Shown here: one piece after another, positions 1 through 10,312 of the stretch
Layout of the letters: the number at the start of each line of letters is the position of its first letter
How positions within the stretch are numbered: the first letter of the stretch is position 1
NCBI GenBank assembly: GCA_003427395.1
Contig: BFEA01000092.1
Location: 1,273,039 to 1,296,208 of the forward strand
DNA length: 23,170 nt
DNA from: Chara braunii
Lineage: Eukaryota; Streptophyta; Charophyceae; Charales; Characeae
Direction: 5' to 3'
Program-made: the position numbers and the translations under genes
The notes under the pieces: generated by a model
The model's database searches: none
What the model was told of the DNA's origin: nothing
The model's input: the letters and a program-made list of their open reading frames with translations, nothing else

Positions 1-110
1 CACTAGGACTTTCCTGGATGTATAAGACCGCTTCTCCGACGTGGCGTGGATGCACCTGACCACAATTACGTCCGCAGAGAAGTGGAAAAGGATCTAGTGT
101 GAGTATGCTC
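1..110. mobile_element. MITE-like element, copy M1 (cut by window edge)
   Basis: The right end (about 96-110) reads CTAGTGTGAGTATGC and the left edge starts CACTAGGACTTTCC, which is its approximate reverse complement. The inner part around 57-90 matches the inner right half of a similar element at 13256-13381. I read this as one copy of a short non-autonomous element with terminal inverted repeats whose first bases lie outside the window. There is no coding capacity. The superfamily is not assigned. Confidence 0.45.
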
Positions 111-1112
111 TGTGTCTCGCTTATCCTCTATCAGTCTCTGAGTCTCAAGTGGTCGATGATTATGCATGGCGATGATTTTGGGCTTTTTTGAAGTTTTTTC
201 TATCTATCTAGTCAGGAGTGCTTGCTCTGCATGGGAAGGCCATAGGTATGGTACATAAATGTCGTTGATTCTGGTACACAAGTGTTGACTGTGCACTCTG
301 TTCCTATATCTGGCACTGTGGCATGCAGATTCGAAGTATATGGCTGTCTCTCCATGGGTCCCCGCTTGCTCTGATCATTGTTACACGTCACACACAGATC
401 CTGACGTTTGTGGAAAAAGAGGTAAGGACTGCCCACCGGTGACCATGCAATTAAGATGGGCTATGGACTACCGTCTTCATCTGAATATAACGCCCGGTCA
501 CTATAAGGGGCAACTTTCAGTCCAGATGCAGCGGTGATGACCAGGCATTTATTTCGGGTGAAGATGGTAGTGTGGAGTCTAGGGTGCGTTCCCATTTCTG
601 TTCACGTGCTGCAGCGTTGTACAAGTTGCAGAAAGTGCACGTTCCTTCACATGCCACCCCTTTTTCAGAACCCCTTCTCTCTTCCCTACCCCCCCTTCCC
701 CGAATGCTGTTTGTTTCTTGCCTTTGTTCGTGGCTCTGTTTCTTGCCTTTGTTCGTGACTCTGTTTCTTGGTTTTGTTCGCGGCTTGTAATGCTTTTCTA
801 TTTCTCTGTGCAACAAGTTGTATTGACTGTAGCAGTGGCCCTCTCGATGGAACCATTGCCATGATGCCTGCCTCCAGTGTCATGGTAGGAGGGTGCATAA
901 CAGTAGGAGGGGTGTTGTAGCAGCTTTGGCTGTGCTTTTTTGTGTACAACACACCAATCAGTAGTGAGCCTGGGACATGTATGATGATCGAGTGAGCCTC
1001 CTTACCGCTCACCTTTCTACATCTGTCGGCCACAGGATTTAGGCTGCGCATTGACGTTGGTGATGTGGGTATTAGCTTAGTGCAGTGTGTGTTGTAGGAG
1101 ACATCATGGTAA
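111..1112. other. Unassigned flank left of element A1
   Basis: I recognise no gene here. Open frames on both strands are short, unlike any family I know, and full of low-complexity residues. The stretch holds a three-unit 25-bp tandem repeat at 713-787 and a pyrimidine-rich run near 655-705. It ends with GTAA (1109-1112), which is repeated after the far end of the retrotransposon. Confidence 0.5.
713..787. repeat. Tandem repeat, 25-bp unit, three copies
   Basis: Units start at 713, 738 and 763, each with GTTTCTTG followed by a TTTGTTCG core. The third unit has several substitutions. The period is not a multiple of three, so it is not a coding repeat. Confidence 0.75.
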
Positions 1113-2144
1113 TGCGAGGCTCAAGGCCTCGATACGCCCTACTGGGCCCTATTTTCAGTACAGTCGGCCGCCCTAAGTGAAGGCAGGCTCGACCAAGGCC
1201 TACAGGCCCATTTTTGGGGTCACCACGCAACTGGGGAAATTCAGGCAGTTGCGCAGCGCCAGTTGGTTGAGAGCGCCCAGGCCCAGGCTGCCTTTGTCGT
1301 AGGTACCTGAGGCAGGCCCTGGGCCAGATACGCAACATGGGCCGAACACAGGCTGCGGGCAGTTGGGCACAGGAAACCACCACAGGCCCTGGGCTTGATT
1401 CGTTCGGACTGGGGCTCAGCCTCACAGGGCCTACCGGAAGCTTCTGGACCGAGGCCCAATGCAGGCAGGCCGCACGAAGCAGGCAGGCCACTTCCCATTT
1501 AGGAAAGTGCCTGCCCCAGCACTCCTCATTCGGGCGCTTGCTGCATGCTGCGCAAGCGCTGCTGCGCTAACGCTGTCCAGCGCTGACGCGCTCACGGGCG
1601 AGCTGGATGAGCAGGCAACCATAGCCGAACGTGGTCCTTGCGCTGCTGTATGCTGGATGGGGCGCATGGTGGTCCTTGGGTGCATGTGGCATCTGTGAGT
1701 GGGGGATCGAGGTTGTGAGTGATACGACAGACATACCTGGTGCTTCAGGCGAACGGCATTGGCCGAGATCTGCTTGTACTTTGGGGAGCTGTTGACATCA
1801 CCAGCGACATTGTAGATAGGCTAGATAGGATCTGCCACTTGTAGTCTGGGCGCAGAGCGCCAGATAGGATGTCGACATTGGTTCTTTGTTGATGACGATG
1901 AGACTATTCCAACATTGTCACTTATTGAGTTTTTGCGGTGCTCTTATTTGGTGGAACTCGTGTTGCAATTCTGCTTTTGGTTCGAGGTCACGACTATCTG
2001 GTCTCATGTGTATGATGCTGCTTGGNTCTTATTTGGTGGAACTCGTGTTGCAATTCTGCTTTTGGTTCGAGGTCACGACTATCTGGTCTCATGTGTATGA
2101 TGCTGCTTGGTTTCTGAAGTTTGCTATTGCTCATTTTTCTTGCA
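1113..2144 (+). repeat. 5' LTR of element A1 (family A)
   Basis: It begins TGCGAGG after GTAA and ends CTTGCA just before the PBS. Its sequence matches the 3' LTR at 10313-11260, the solo LTR at 13577-14491 and, reversed, the LTR at 19847-20765. It is 1032 bp against 948 bp for its partner; the excess is an 84-bp duplication plus one N (1942-2110). The first half is GC-rich with many AGGCC/GGCCT motifs. The most conserved block is near 1166-1195 (GGCCGCCCTAAGTGAAGGCA). I found no clear TATA box or AATAAA. Open frames over it on both strands are chance frames. Confidence 0.92.
1942..2110. repeat. Perfect 84-bp direct duplication around a single N
   Basis: 1942-2025 and 2027-2110 are identical, with one N at 2026 between them. 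None of the other three family A LTRs has this duplication. The arrangement is what an unresolved overlap between two contigs leaves behind. Confidence 0.9.
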
Positions 2145-2147
2145 ATT

Positions 2148-2158
2148 TGGTATCGGAG
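2148..2158 (+). other. Primer binding site of A1 (initiator tRNA-Met type)
   Basis: TGGTATCGGAG lies three bases after the LTR end. It differs at one base from TGGTATCAGAG, the complement of the initiator tRNA-Met 3' end used by many plant LTR retrotransposons. It marks the LTR at 1113-2144 as the 5' LTR and fixes the element's + orientation. Confidence 0.85.
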
Positions 2159-3610
2159 ATGTGGTACGGTGCGCTAATCTGGCACTTGTCTTCTGCCTCT
2201 GTGGTACATGCATGCGGTCTGCTGGGCGAGTGGCCGTAGGGAGTGTGTAGTGAGGAGGGCGAAGGCAAGTAGGGCGACCCAGGATGTGAGGGGTATCGCC
2301 AGGAAGGCTACTTGGTGAATGGTGGGTGTTCGCAGTGTGATGAGAACTATCTGATGTGCGATTGGTGCTGAAGTGGAACGGCAGTGTAATGCTGGTTGTG
2401 TCGAAGCAGCGATTGGTCATCACAGTCGGCATCAGGTCATCTGGTGAGAATATCTGTGGTTGGGGGCAGCTATTTTGAGGTACGTTGCAGCTAACCTTAT
2501 CTACCCTCTTTGACACTTCTTACTGTGAGAATGTGTGTTCTGTCTTGAGAGTCCTCTCATGTGAGGAGTCGAGTGCGCTCAACCGTGAGAGTCGGCATTG
2601 TTCACGTGGAGCATCTGGAAGGAGAGGGCGGAGCTATCTGAAGGGCCTTGGACGAAGCATTGGGTCACGGTCACCATGCCAACCCACTGGGAGTAGAGCA
2701 CGCGTGCTTTGCTGCTTTGTCCTTTGTCTGCCTGCTGCGCTGATAGATGGGTGATGAGGGGCAGGCCAGCCCTACAGTGGAGACGAGTACCGGGCGTCTA
2801 TAAATAAGCACCGGCGGGGNACCTTCCGTTGGCTGTGATCGTCTTCCTGTCTGCGACGTTAAATAATTCCTGAGGACTTCGGGGGCCGTCCTAAAACGCC
2901 TCCTGATCAGCCAATCGGTCGGTGTAAGGCTCGCTGCACGCGAGGATAAAAATAGTGCAGGGCTGGCCAGCTCAACATACACTCGGGGCACAGGGGTGGG
3001 CCGTGTGCACACCTTTAGATACACACGCTGTTTTGGATCGCTCAGAGATGCTGACGTCAAGTGACCATCAAGAGGAATTGAGGGAGGGGTAGATTCCAGG
3101 AGACAAGTTCGTGTTCAATTCCACTCTGCAAATATCCACGCAGACAATTCTATTTTTATTTTGATTAGTCAGATGGACTGCCATTGACATCCGACAGACA
3201 ACATTAGATAAAAATCTGCTTTGTGTTCGTGGACTAATTAAGTAAAAATAATTTCGTTTGTAGGAATCTGAACTTACCTGTTGGACCCGAATGTGTAGAC
3301 TCCGAAATAGCCACCGTTTAATTAAGTTATTTATTTTTAAATCGGTCTGTGCATGACACTGCGGTAGGCATCGAGTGAGTGACCTAGTGCAGATCGTGTC
3401 CAGTTCTGTAGCTTATGAGCGACAGAGAGGAAACTAGGGAGGACGACAGGATCCTGCGATCAGTGAGGTGCCCAATAGCCCGCTTGGCATTAGGACCAGA
3501 GGGCGACAAAGTCCTGTGTCGCTAGCAGAGAGAGGCAGCAGCAGCAGCGAAGAGCTAGGGCCGTAGAGGCAAGCAGGGCATTCGCAAGCGAAGCCCCTAC
3601 TTCAGCAGCC
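2159..3610 (+). other. A1 leader between PBS and gag, no gene recognised
   Basis: About 1.45 kb with no long frame resembling gag, unusually long for a leader. It contains a TATA-like TATAAATAAG near 2801, an N at 2820 and an AT-rich part at 3140-3350. The last about 110 bases are open in the gag frame (Gln/Arg/Ala-rich, from about 3494), so gag may originally have started earlier. It could contain an old, unrecognised insertion; I found no clear boundaries for one. Confidence 0.5.
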
Positions 3611-5369
3611 ATGGCAACTGCTGCGCAGCAGAGCTTGTAGGCTAGTAGTTCAAGAACTGTAGGGTCAACGGTCACACAGACCCTGAGTCAGTCCATTGGC
3701 GTCATGGCAAGCCAACCGTTAGTTCTGACTCCCAAAGAGATTGCCATACGACAAGCAGATGCTCAGGAGGCACAACTACAAAAGGCTTTAGGGGAGATAA
3801 AGGCAGAGAAAGAGAGAATGATTAGGAGAAGAGCAAGGATGCAGCGGAGACAAGCGGACATTAGTGAGTTAGAGGAGATGAACCTGATGAACGTGGATGA
3901 CAATGTGAGGACCCTGAGGACGGTCTTGCTAGATGTGGTAGAAATGCAGGATCACCAAATGGCGCTCTTACAGGACATCTAGCAGAGCCTGGCCGTGCTG
4001 GTCGGGCGAGCGCAGGCGACACCATCACCATCAGGGCCCGGTGCCTGGCCCGTGGTACAACCNCCTCCTTCTGTCCCACCGGTGACTGGGGTATCCCCAT
4101 ACATAGCTCCAACATCAGTACAGGCCGCTTCCCTAGGAATGCCTTTGACTGGAGGGTTCTCAGCAGCTCCTAGTGTACAGATTCCGGTACAGACAATGTA
4201 TTCCCAACCTCCGTCGCAAGTTGCCGTGACTGGGCCGCCTGCTGTCTCGCAGCCAACACAATAGCTGGGCACACAACCCCAACAACCGTTAGTGCAGCAA
4301 CCTGCGCCCCAAGGTCCACAGCCCGGAGTGGGGCATGTACCCGGGCAAGGCCAGTGGGTTCCAAAGACCGCCATCGCCTCACCCAAACCCTTTTCAGGGG
4401 ACAAGAGGGGCGAAGACCATGGTTGAGGTCAGTGCCGGTCTATGTTAAGTGCAAGTTAACTTTGCCACACGAGGAAATGCTTGTGGCTGCCTCCTATCTT
4501 GAGGGGAGTGCAACACGATGGTTAAGCGGGCTAGTGCAAAGGGATATGGACATGACTTCCACGCTTGGGCAGTCAACCAGAAACTGGAAGACTTCCTGAA
4601 GATGGAGGAGGAGAGGTGGCATGATCTTCAGGAGGCCCAAAAGGCCACTGATGCTATCCTGACTCTGAGCAATAGACCGTTCAAGTCAGTAAGGGATGCC
4701 ACAAACGCAGTAGAGCGTCTTATCTGTGTACTTGGAGTGCGCTATGACGCCCAGGTCTTGCTAACCACTTAGCTGAGATGTCTCCCTATGCCACTCAGGA
4801 ATCAGTTGGCGGGCGAGGCAAACATCAATGTACACAACTTCCCTTTGTTTAGCAAGAAGGCCCTAGATGCTAAGATAGGGCATGGGCACCAACCCACAAC
4901 GGATGGAAGAAAGAAGTCACTGCCTACCAACTGGAAGGCGAAGGGCCGTATTATGTTCGTCGACAACGATGGCTCAACCATTGAGTTGGACGACAACTTC
5001 CAGGAAGGAGTAGGTTCAGAGGCGGGCAGCGTAGAAGCTTCAGGGGGTGCAGTAGTCGCTGCCACAGTGCAAAAAGGTAAGGTGACCGGTAGACGCCGAG
5101 GAGGCTCCCGATCTAGGAGTCAAGTTGACCCCAACGCTCCTCCATGGGAGAAAGCAGGTCTCACTGAGGACGTGTGGAGAGATCGGTACACTCGGCGGGC
5201 TTGTATCCGTTGTGGCCAATATGGCCATAATCAGTTCAAGTGCCGAAATAAGAAGGTGACCAAAAAGATCCCGCCTACAATGGGGCAGGCGTTGGGTTCC
5301 TCAGCTCCCGTATGTAGCAATGTTGCCAGTAGTTCTGGAACTGCTCCGAGAAACACGTCGGGCCAGTAG
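3611..5369 (+). pseudogene. gag: A1 gag (capsid/nucleocapsid), broken
   Basis: Gag builds the cytoplasmic particle that packages the element RNA. The most upstream ATG in frame is 3611; a TAG at 3638 breaks that frame, and the next ATG is 3704. From 3704 the protein has a Glu/Lys/Arg-rich coiled-coil-like stretch (about 3740-3900), then Pro/Gln/Val-rich linker with in-frame TAGs at 3980 and 4262. The retrotransposon gag core follows (PKPFSGDK near 4375; LPHEEMLVAASYLEGSATRW at about 4460-4520) and shifts frame near 4422 and again near 4540. A further TAG at 4770 precedes the C-terminal part (4788-5369). A CCHC zinc knuckle, C-X2-C-X4-H-X4-C, is encoded at 5202-5243, as expected of nucleocapsid. 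There are at least four stops and two frameshifts, so no full Gag can be made. Family identity is clear; the original start is not. Confidence 0.85.
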
Positions 5370-5514
5370 GAATAGTAGTTGTTCCTGCTAGGGTCGAGGT
5401 GGTGGACACACCCTCACAATCTCGAGAGATGGCCCAAGCTACTGACTTTGTAGCCATCCCGCAAACACATTCGGACCCGGCGATCCTCTGTTCGTTGAAT
5501 GTGTTTGAGTCCTT

Positions 5515-5928
5515 ATGGAGCTAGAGGAGGAGTGGTCTAGATCGGACCCGCTAGCTTCTTGGACGGCTATGGACAAAGCCCTTAAGGGTGAGTTATTCGT
5601 CGGCGAGGTAGTCATCGGCGGCTGCAAGGCCGGGGCCTATTATGACACTTGCTCGACGTGGAATTTCATTCATCGCGCGTGCGTTGAGAGGCTGTGATTA
5701 CAGGGGCAAGTGTAGCGCCTGAGTCGAATTGTGGAGTCGACCTGTGCCAACAAACAACGCATGGTAGTCAATGACTACCTTAAAGACGTTGAGTATCTTT
5801 TCCCGTACGCGGGAGGGGAACTGAGACATCGAGTCTTGTTCCTAGTTAGCGATGATCTCCCAATGGACATTCTGTTAGGTATGTACTATCTTTTGGTTGC
5901 ACAACCCTAGTTTGACTAGGACTGAAAA
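5515..5928 (+). pseudogene. pol: A1 retropepsin-like aspartic protease region of pol, broken
   Basis: This lies between gag and RT and in the same frame as RT. It encodes GGCKAGAYYDTCSTWNFIH (5620-5676), matching the active-site loop of Ty3 proteases, and later PMDILLGMYYL (about 5860-5890), matching the second conserved hydrophobic-Gly motif. The catalytic Asp codon (5644-5646) survives, but the usual Asp-Thr-Gly has become Asp-Thr-Cys (TGC at 5650). Stops at 5695, 5713, 5908, 5917 and 5923 interrupt the frame. In a working element the protease would cut Gag-Pol inside the particle; here it is dead. The 5370-5514 stretch between gag and this region probably belongs to the same reading but is too scrambled to place. 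Confidence 0.75.
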
Positions 5929-7475
5929 GTGGTTAAACACACTTTGTCCGACGAGGGGACCACCAAATTACGTAAGTTTAAGGCTAGTAGTCTGATTGAG
6001 TCCTACGGATGCATGTGTGCGACCGCGTTTTACAATTATTATAAGCAAAATCCGGAGGATGGTATGTACTTGGTTTATGTTTCTGCAACAGGCGAGCCGG
6101 TGAAAATGCCGCCGGAGATAGATGGAGTAGTCGCTAAGTACCCTGATCTATTTGAACAGCCGACAGGAGTTGTTGAGAGGGAGGTCGTCCACACGATAGA
6201 GATTATCCCAGGATCTAGTATTCCGAAGGGTAGGATCTATCGGATGTTTCCAACTGATCTCGATGAGCTTCGTCGACGGCTCAAGGAACTCATAGAGAAG
6301 GGTTGGATTCGGCCTAGTGTCTCCTCTTATGGATCACCAGTCTTATTTGTACCGAAGAGGGGGGGGACCTTGAGGATGTGCATTGACTATAGGGGCCTCA
6401 ATGCCATCACTGTGAAGAACGCAGAGCCCCTACTGCGCATCGATGACTTGTTGGACCGAGTGCAAGGGTGCCGGTACTTCAGTAAAATAGATCTGAAGTC
6501 CGGGTACCATCAGATTGCAATCCGGCCCGAGGATCAACACAAAACCGCTTTTAAGACCAGGTACGGTCGGTACGAGTTTGTGGTGATGCCTTTCGGTCCT
6601 TGCAATGCTCCTGGCACCTTTCAGCATGCAATGAATCGGATTTTTCATGACTACTTGGATAAGTTTGTCATAGTGTACCTCGATGACATACTTATTTTCA
6701 GTAGGACTGTCGAGGAGCACGTTGGCCATTTAGACAAAGTCCTTAGCCTCCTTCGACAGCACCAGTTCAAGATCAAGGGGGAGAAGTGTAAGTTTGGCCG
6801 CACCCGGATCTTGTACTTGGGTCATGAGATTTCCACGGAGGGATTGAAGCCCGATGACGCGAAGGTGGCCAGCATTCGTGACTGGCCGTGTCCTCAGTTT
6901 GTGATTGAGATGAGGTCCTTCTTGGGGATGACCGGCTACTACCGTAATTTTGTCAAGAACTATAGCATAGTGGCCGCCCCGTTGACGGACCTGACACGCC
7001 TTGACACCCCTTGGGAGTGGACAGACAAGTGTGACGCTGCTTTCAGACATCTGAAGCATGCCCTCACTCACCATGAGGTCTTGAAACTGCCCGATCCTGA
7101 CAAGCCATTTGTTGTGACCACGGATGCCAGCCAATATGGCATTGGTGCTGTACTTGCGCAGCAGGAGGGGAAAAAGTTAAGGCCGGTAGAGTAAATGTCC
7201 AAAAAGATGCCCTCTCAAAAGCTGGCCAAGTCCACTTATGAGAAGGAACTCGACACGATCTACAAAGCGTTGACTCACTGGACGCACTACCTCCTTGGTC
7301 GCTTCTTCTACGTCCGGACTGATCACAAGACCTTGAGGTGGATGAAGACTCAAGCATTACTCTCCGATGCTCTGAAGCGATGGATCAAAGTCATAGAGCA
7401 ATATGACTTTGAGCCCCAGTACATCAAGGGGGAGTACAACAAGGTTGCTGATGCGCTGTCGCGTAGGCCAGAGAC
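5929..7475 (+). pseudogene. pol: A1 reverse transcriptase-RNase H, broken by one nonsense codon
   Basis: Copies element RNA into DNA and removes the RNA strand. RT landmarks: IDYRGLN near 6390, the first catalytic Asp in KIDLKSGYHQI (GAT 6490-6492), MPFGPCNAPGTF near 6590 (Pro where Leu is usual), and YLDD at 6676-6687. FLGMTGYYR near 6920 marks the thumb/connection. RNase H has TTDAS with Asp at 7123-7125, then YEKEL, RTDHKTLRW and ADALSRRP to about 7470. A TAA at 7192-7194 splits it. The - strand copy in this window has Tyr there (VEYMSKK), so a single TAC-to-TAA change explains the stop and the frame continues from 7195. The upstream limit is set by stops at 5917 and 5923. The RT domain itself is uninterrupted. 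Confidence 0.92.
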
Positions 7476-10272
7476 TTCATGGGTGCGCTGGTCACTGAAT
7501 TTGGGCTTGCGGACGATGTTACTCAGTCTTTGGTGGAAGCCTATCACGAGGATCTATTTATGGCCGAGATCATACGCAGACTCGAGGCAAAAGACAAAGC
7601 AACTGCTGATGAGTTTGTGTTGGTCAATGGCCTGCTGTTCCTTGAGAAGGCCGGGAATAAACACGTGTGTTCCAAATCAGGAGTCTTTGGGTAGTTTATT
7701 TTTAGGCGAATGTCATGATGCCACCGGGCATTTTGGGTATAGGAAGACTGCAGCAAATCTGTTGCAGTGGTTCTGGTGGCCCACAATGATGAAAGATGCG
7801 AAGCTGTACGTGGAGACTTCTCAGGTGTGTCAGAGAGACAAGCCACATACGCAGGCCCCTCTTGGGCTTCTCAAGCCCCTTCCGATTCTGGAAAGGCCTG
7901 GTGAGAGCCTGTCTATGGATTTCATGGACACACTGGTCACCAGCAAGAGTGGAATGAGATATATCTATGTCATTGTGGTTAGGTTTAGTAAGTATGCTGG
8001 ATTAGTTGCAATGCCTGCTACAGCTAAGACTGAGTATGTTATCAAGCTGTTCAAAGAGAACTGGGTCAGAGACTGTCGGCTTCCAAAGTCTATTGTAATG
8101 AAGCCTGCAGATTCTCAGTGGACTGTACATTGGGCCGAGGGTGAAGCTTGGGGCTTGCCTCGGTCGGGTCGCGTCTTAGGTTAGATTCGTAATTTTGTTT
8201 GGCTGAGGGCTAACCGAGAGACCTGCCTGTAAGGAAATTCGTGAGGGACATATTTATAAGTTCGGGAAAGTATAGGCCCGTACTAACACAATTCCCTACA
8301 GTTATCCTAACTGCGAATCGCAGGCCCGGGCTACCTCTAGGACAGACAGGCCCGAAGGGCCTAAGCTGATAGACGGTCCTATAGCCTATAGCCGGGTTGG
8401 GAGAGGCCCTAGAGGCCGAAACAGAAACGGTACCAGTCGGTCAGTCAGTCCGGTCTAGGTCGAGTCTAGGCTAGTTTAGTCTATTGATAGGATGGGCACA
8501 TCGGTTCAGGGCTTTTGGCAGTTGGTACCGAGTACATCACTGCTGCGCTACGCGTGAACCGGAAGTGGTGACGGCTCAGCGTGGAAGGAGACAGGCGTAG
8601 CCAGACCTTCGGAGCGCCGGCCATAGCTGGGACCTGCGCTGTACTCTGCCAGCACGTAGGGGCTGTCAGAGGTCTGCTGGAGGCGAGGGAAGTTGGTGCC
8701 CTGCTGGACCCTCCTCCGGAGTGGGGCTCCAGGGTTGCGGTGCTGCAGCCATAGCTGCAGCTTCTTCCTCAGAGGTCATCTTGTCAGGATTTGGTGGCGC
8801 TGTTGCAGACTTCTATCCGGGAAGTCTTCCGACACTTCGTCATCATCAGATACTGTGGCGCTGGTCTTCTTCTTCTTCCTCTGAGTGGCGCTTGGCCTCA
8901 GAGGCCTGTTTCAGAGTGGCGCTTCCCTTTGGAGGCTGTATCTGGGTGGCGCTTGATGTTTCAGGGGGCTCAGGGGTGTCACAAGTGGTTACTCAGGGTT
9001 GGGGAGTGAAACGCTGCTCATTTCTGAGCAGCACACTGTAGATCTGAAGTTATTCTGACAATTTGAGACTCTTGAGTTTAATAAACAGTTTAATACTGGG
9101 TTTGGACTATCATCGTTTCATTGTTTTCCTGGATGTGATCTACTCGGCTTTTCTTTACGACTGGTTGTGAGGATTGAGTGGAGTGAATTGCACTTTCAGT
9201 GTACCCTGTCATATCGCATGGTCAAGTCTTCCGCTGTGTTTATCTTTCCCTGTGCGGTGTGATACTCCTATCCTCTCCCCTTCCTTTTGTGTATGTTGGT
9301 CTTCAGACAACAAACAACCAGAATCATAACACTATTGTGAGTGACAGGGATGCCAGATTCACCAGTGCTTTGTGGAAGGCTGCAGCTGCAGCACAGGAAA
9401 CACAGCTGCAGATGACTTCTGGGAACCACCCAGAGGCAAATGGCCAAGCAGAGCAGCTGAACCGCGCTGTACAACACCTGTTGCGGCACTGCATTAAGCC
9501 CAATCAGGTGGACTGGGATGAGAAACTTGCTCTCATTGCCAGCCTGTACAACAATGCTGTGCACAGCGCTACTGGGGTAAGCCCTAACAGTCTGCTACTG
9601 ACTTTCAAGCCTAGACTGCCCCTAGACTTTCTACTACCTGACAACCAGCCAAATGCTGCACCGGGCACACTTGAATTTGCCTATCGTTATGAACAACTGA
9701 TGCAGCAGGAAGTAGAACAGATGCATAAGGTACAGGCGACAATGATAGAGTCTGAGAACAAACACCGCCGCCCCTCTACATTTCAGGTAGGGGATAGAGT
9801 CTGGGTAAAGTCCTCAAAACTGAGACAGGAGCACGGGATCTCCCGCAAGCTCATGCCACAGTACTTTGGACCATGGGATGTTCTGGATGTTGTTGGGGGA
9901 GATCCGGATGGGCCATCTTATGTAATCCGGATCCCTGGTCATCTTCGCACTTACCCTGTCTTTCAAGCCTCCAAACTCGCACCTTTCGAGGAAGCTGATC
10001 AGTTTCCCTCTCGTCGCTCAATGCTGCCCCCAACCACGGATGGAGAGGTCGACATCGATGACATCGTGGACCACAGGGAAATGCCAGTTCCAAGACCAAC
10101 AGGCAGGGGGCGTCCTCCTAAGCCGAAGCTGCAGTATCTCGTTCGGTTCAGACATCACACTGATCCTAAGGAGGACATATGGTTTACCAGGGAGGAACTG
10201 ATGCAGACGGCTCCACAGGCTGTCGCTCACTACGAGAAGTCACTGCAGAAAGGAAAGCGCCAGATTGAGTAA
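7476..10272 (+). pseudogene. pol: A1 integrase with GPF/Y module and chromodomain, split by a solo LTR
   Basis: Inserts the cDNA into chromatin. Two compensating frameshifts (near 7476 and 7665) lie in the linker. The HHCC finger has His codons at 7714 and 7729, but its first Cys is Ser (TCT 7819-7821); the second Cys is at 7828. The core Asp is in MDFMD (7918-7920). The frame is cut after KSIV by the 1238-bp LTR at 8094-9331 and resumes as SDRDARF. The second Asp (9343-9345) and the Glu in GQAE (9451-9453) have 35 residues between them, the canonical D-D35-E. GPW at 9868-9876 sits in the GPF/Y-like SH3 module. A chromodomain-like end follows (about 10040-10245: DDIVDHREM, YLVRFRHH, DIWFTREEL), stopping at TAA 10270. 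Chromodomains of this group bind histone marks and steer integration. Confidence 0.92.
8094..9331 (+). mobile_element. Solo LTR of another LTR-retrotransposon family (C) inside A1 integrase
   Basis: Integrase reading stops at codon KSIV and resumes at SD 1.24 kb later. The inserted piece starts TGTAATG and ends CATAACA and is flanked by CTAT at 8090-8093 and 9332-9335, a 4-bp target duplication. Removing insert plus one CTAT restores the integrase frame exactly. It has no coding region. Features typical of an LTR are a TATA-like TATTTATAAG at 8251 and TTAATAAACAG near 9079 as a possible poly(A) signal. A GTGGCGCT motif recurs four times between 8850 and 8955. The start resembles that of LTR B (TGTAATGACC), so it may belong to a related lineage. 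Strand is inferred only from the poly(A)-like signal. Confidence 0.85.
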
Positions 10273-10299
10273 TGTTACTTCTCAGAGGACTGCCGAAGT

Positions 10300-10312
10300 A
10301 TGGAGGAGGGAA
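10300..10312 (+). other. Polypurine tract of A1
   Basis: ATGGAGGAGGGAA directly precedes the 3' LTR start TGCGAGG. The - strand element A2 has the same purine tract before its LTR (20766-20778). It primes plus-strand DNA synthesis in LTR retrotransposons. Confidence 0.85.

Noticed and set aside
686-1051. 121-codon - strand frame
   Set aside because: It reads through the 25-bp tandem repeat, giving low-complexity Lys/Gln/Arg/Thr peptide, and matches nothing I know.
1886-2239. 117-codon + strand frame
   Set aside because: It is LTR A sequence read through the 84-bp duplication; the repeated peptide is a by-product of that duplication.
2762-2975. Inverted repeat CAGGCCAGCCCT / AGGGCTGGCCAG in the leader as element ends
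   Set aside because: About a dozen bases with mismatches and no target duplication; not enough to call an insertion.
5929-7194. A functional reverse transcriptase gene of its own
   Set aside because: The RT domain is open, but it lacks an upstream protease, has no independent promoter and ends at a point mutation inside RNase H; it is part of a defective element.
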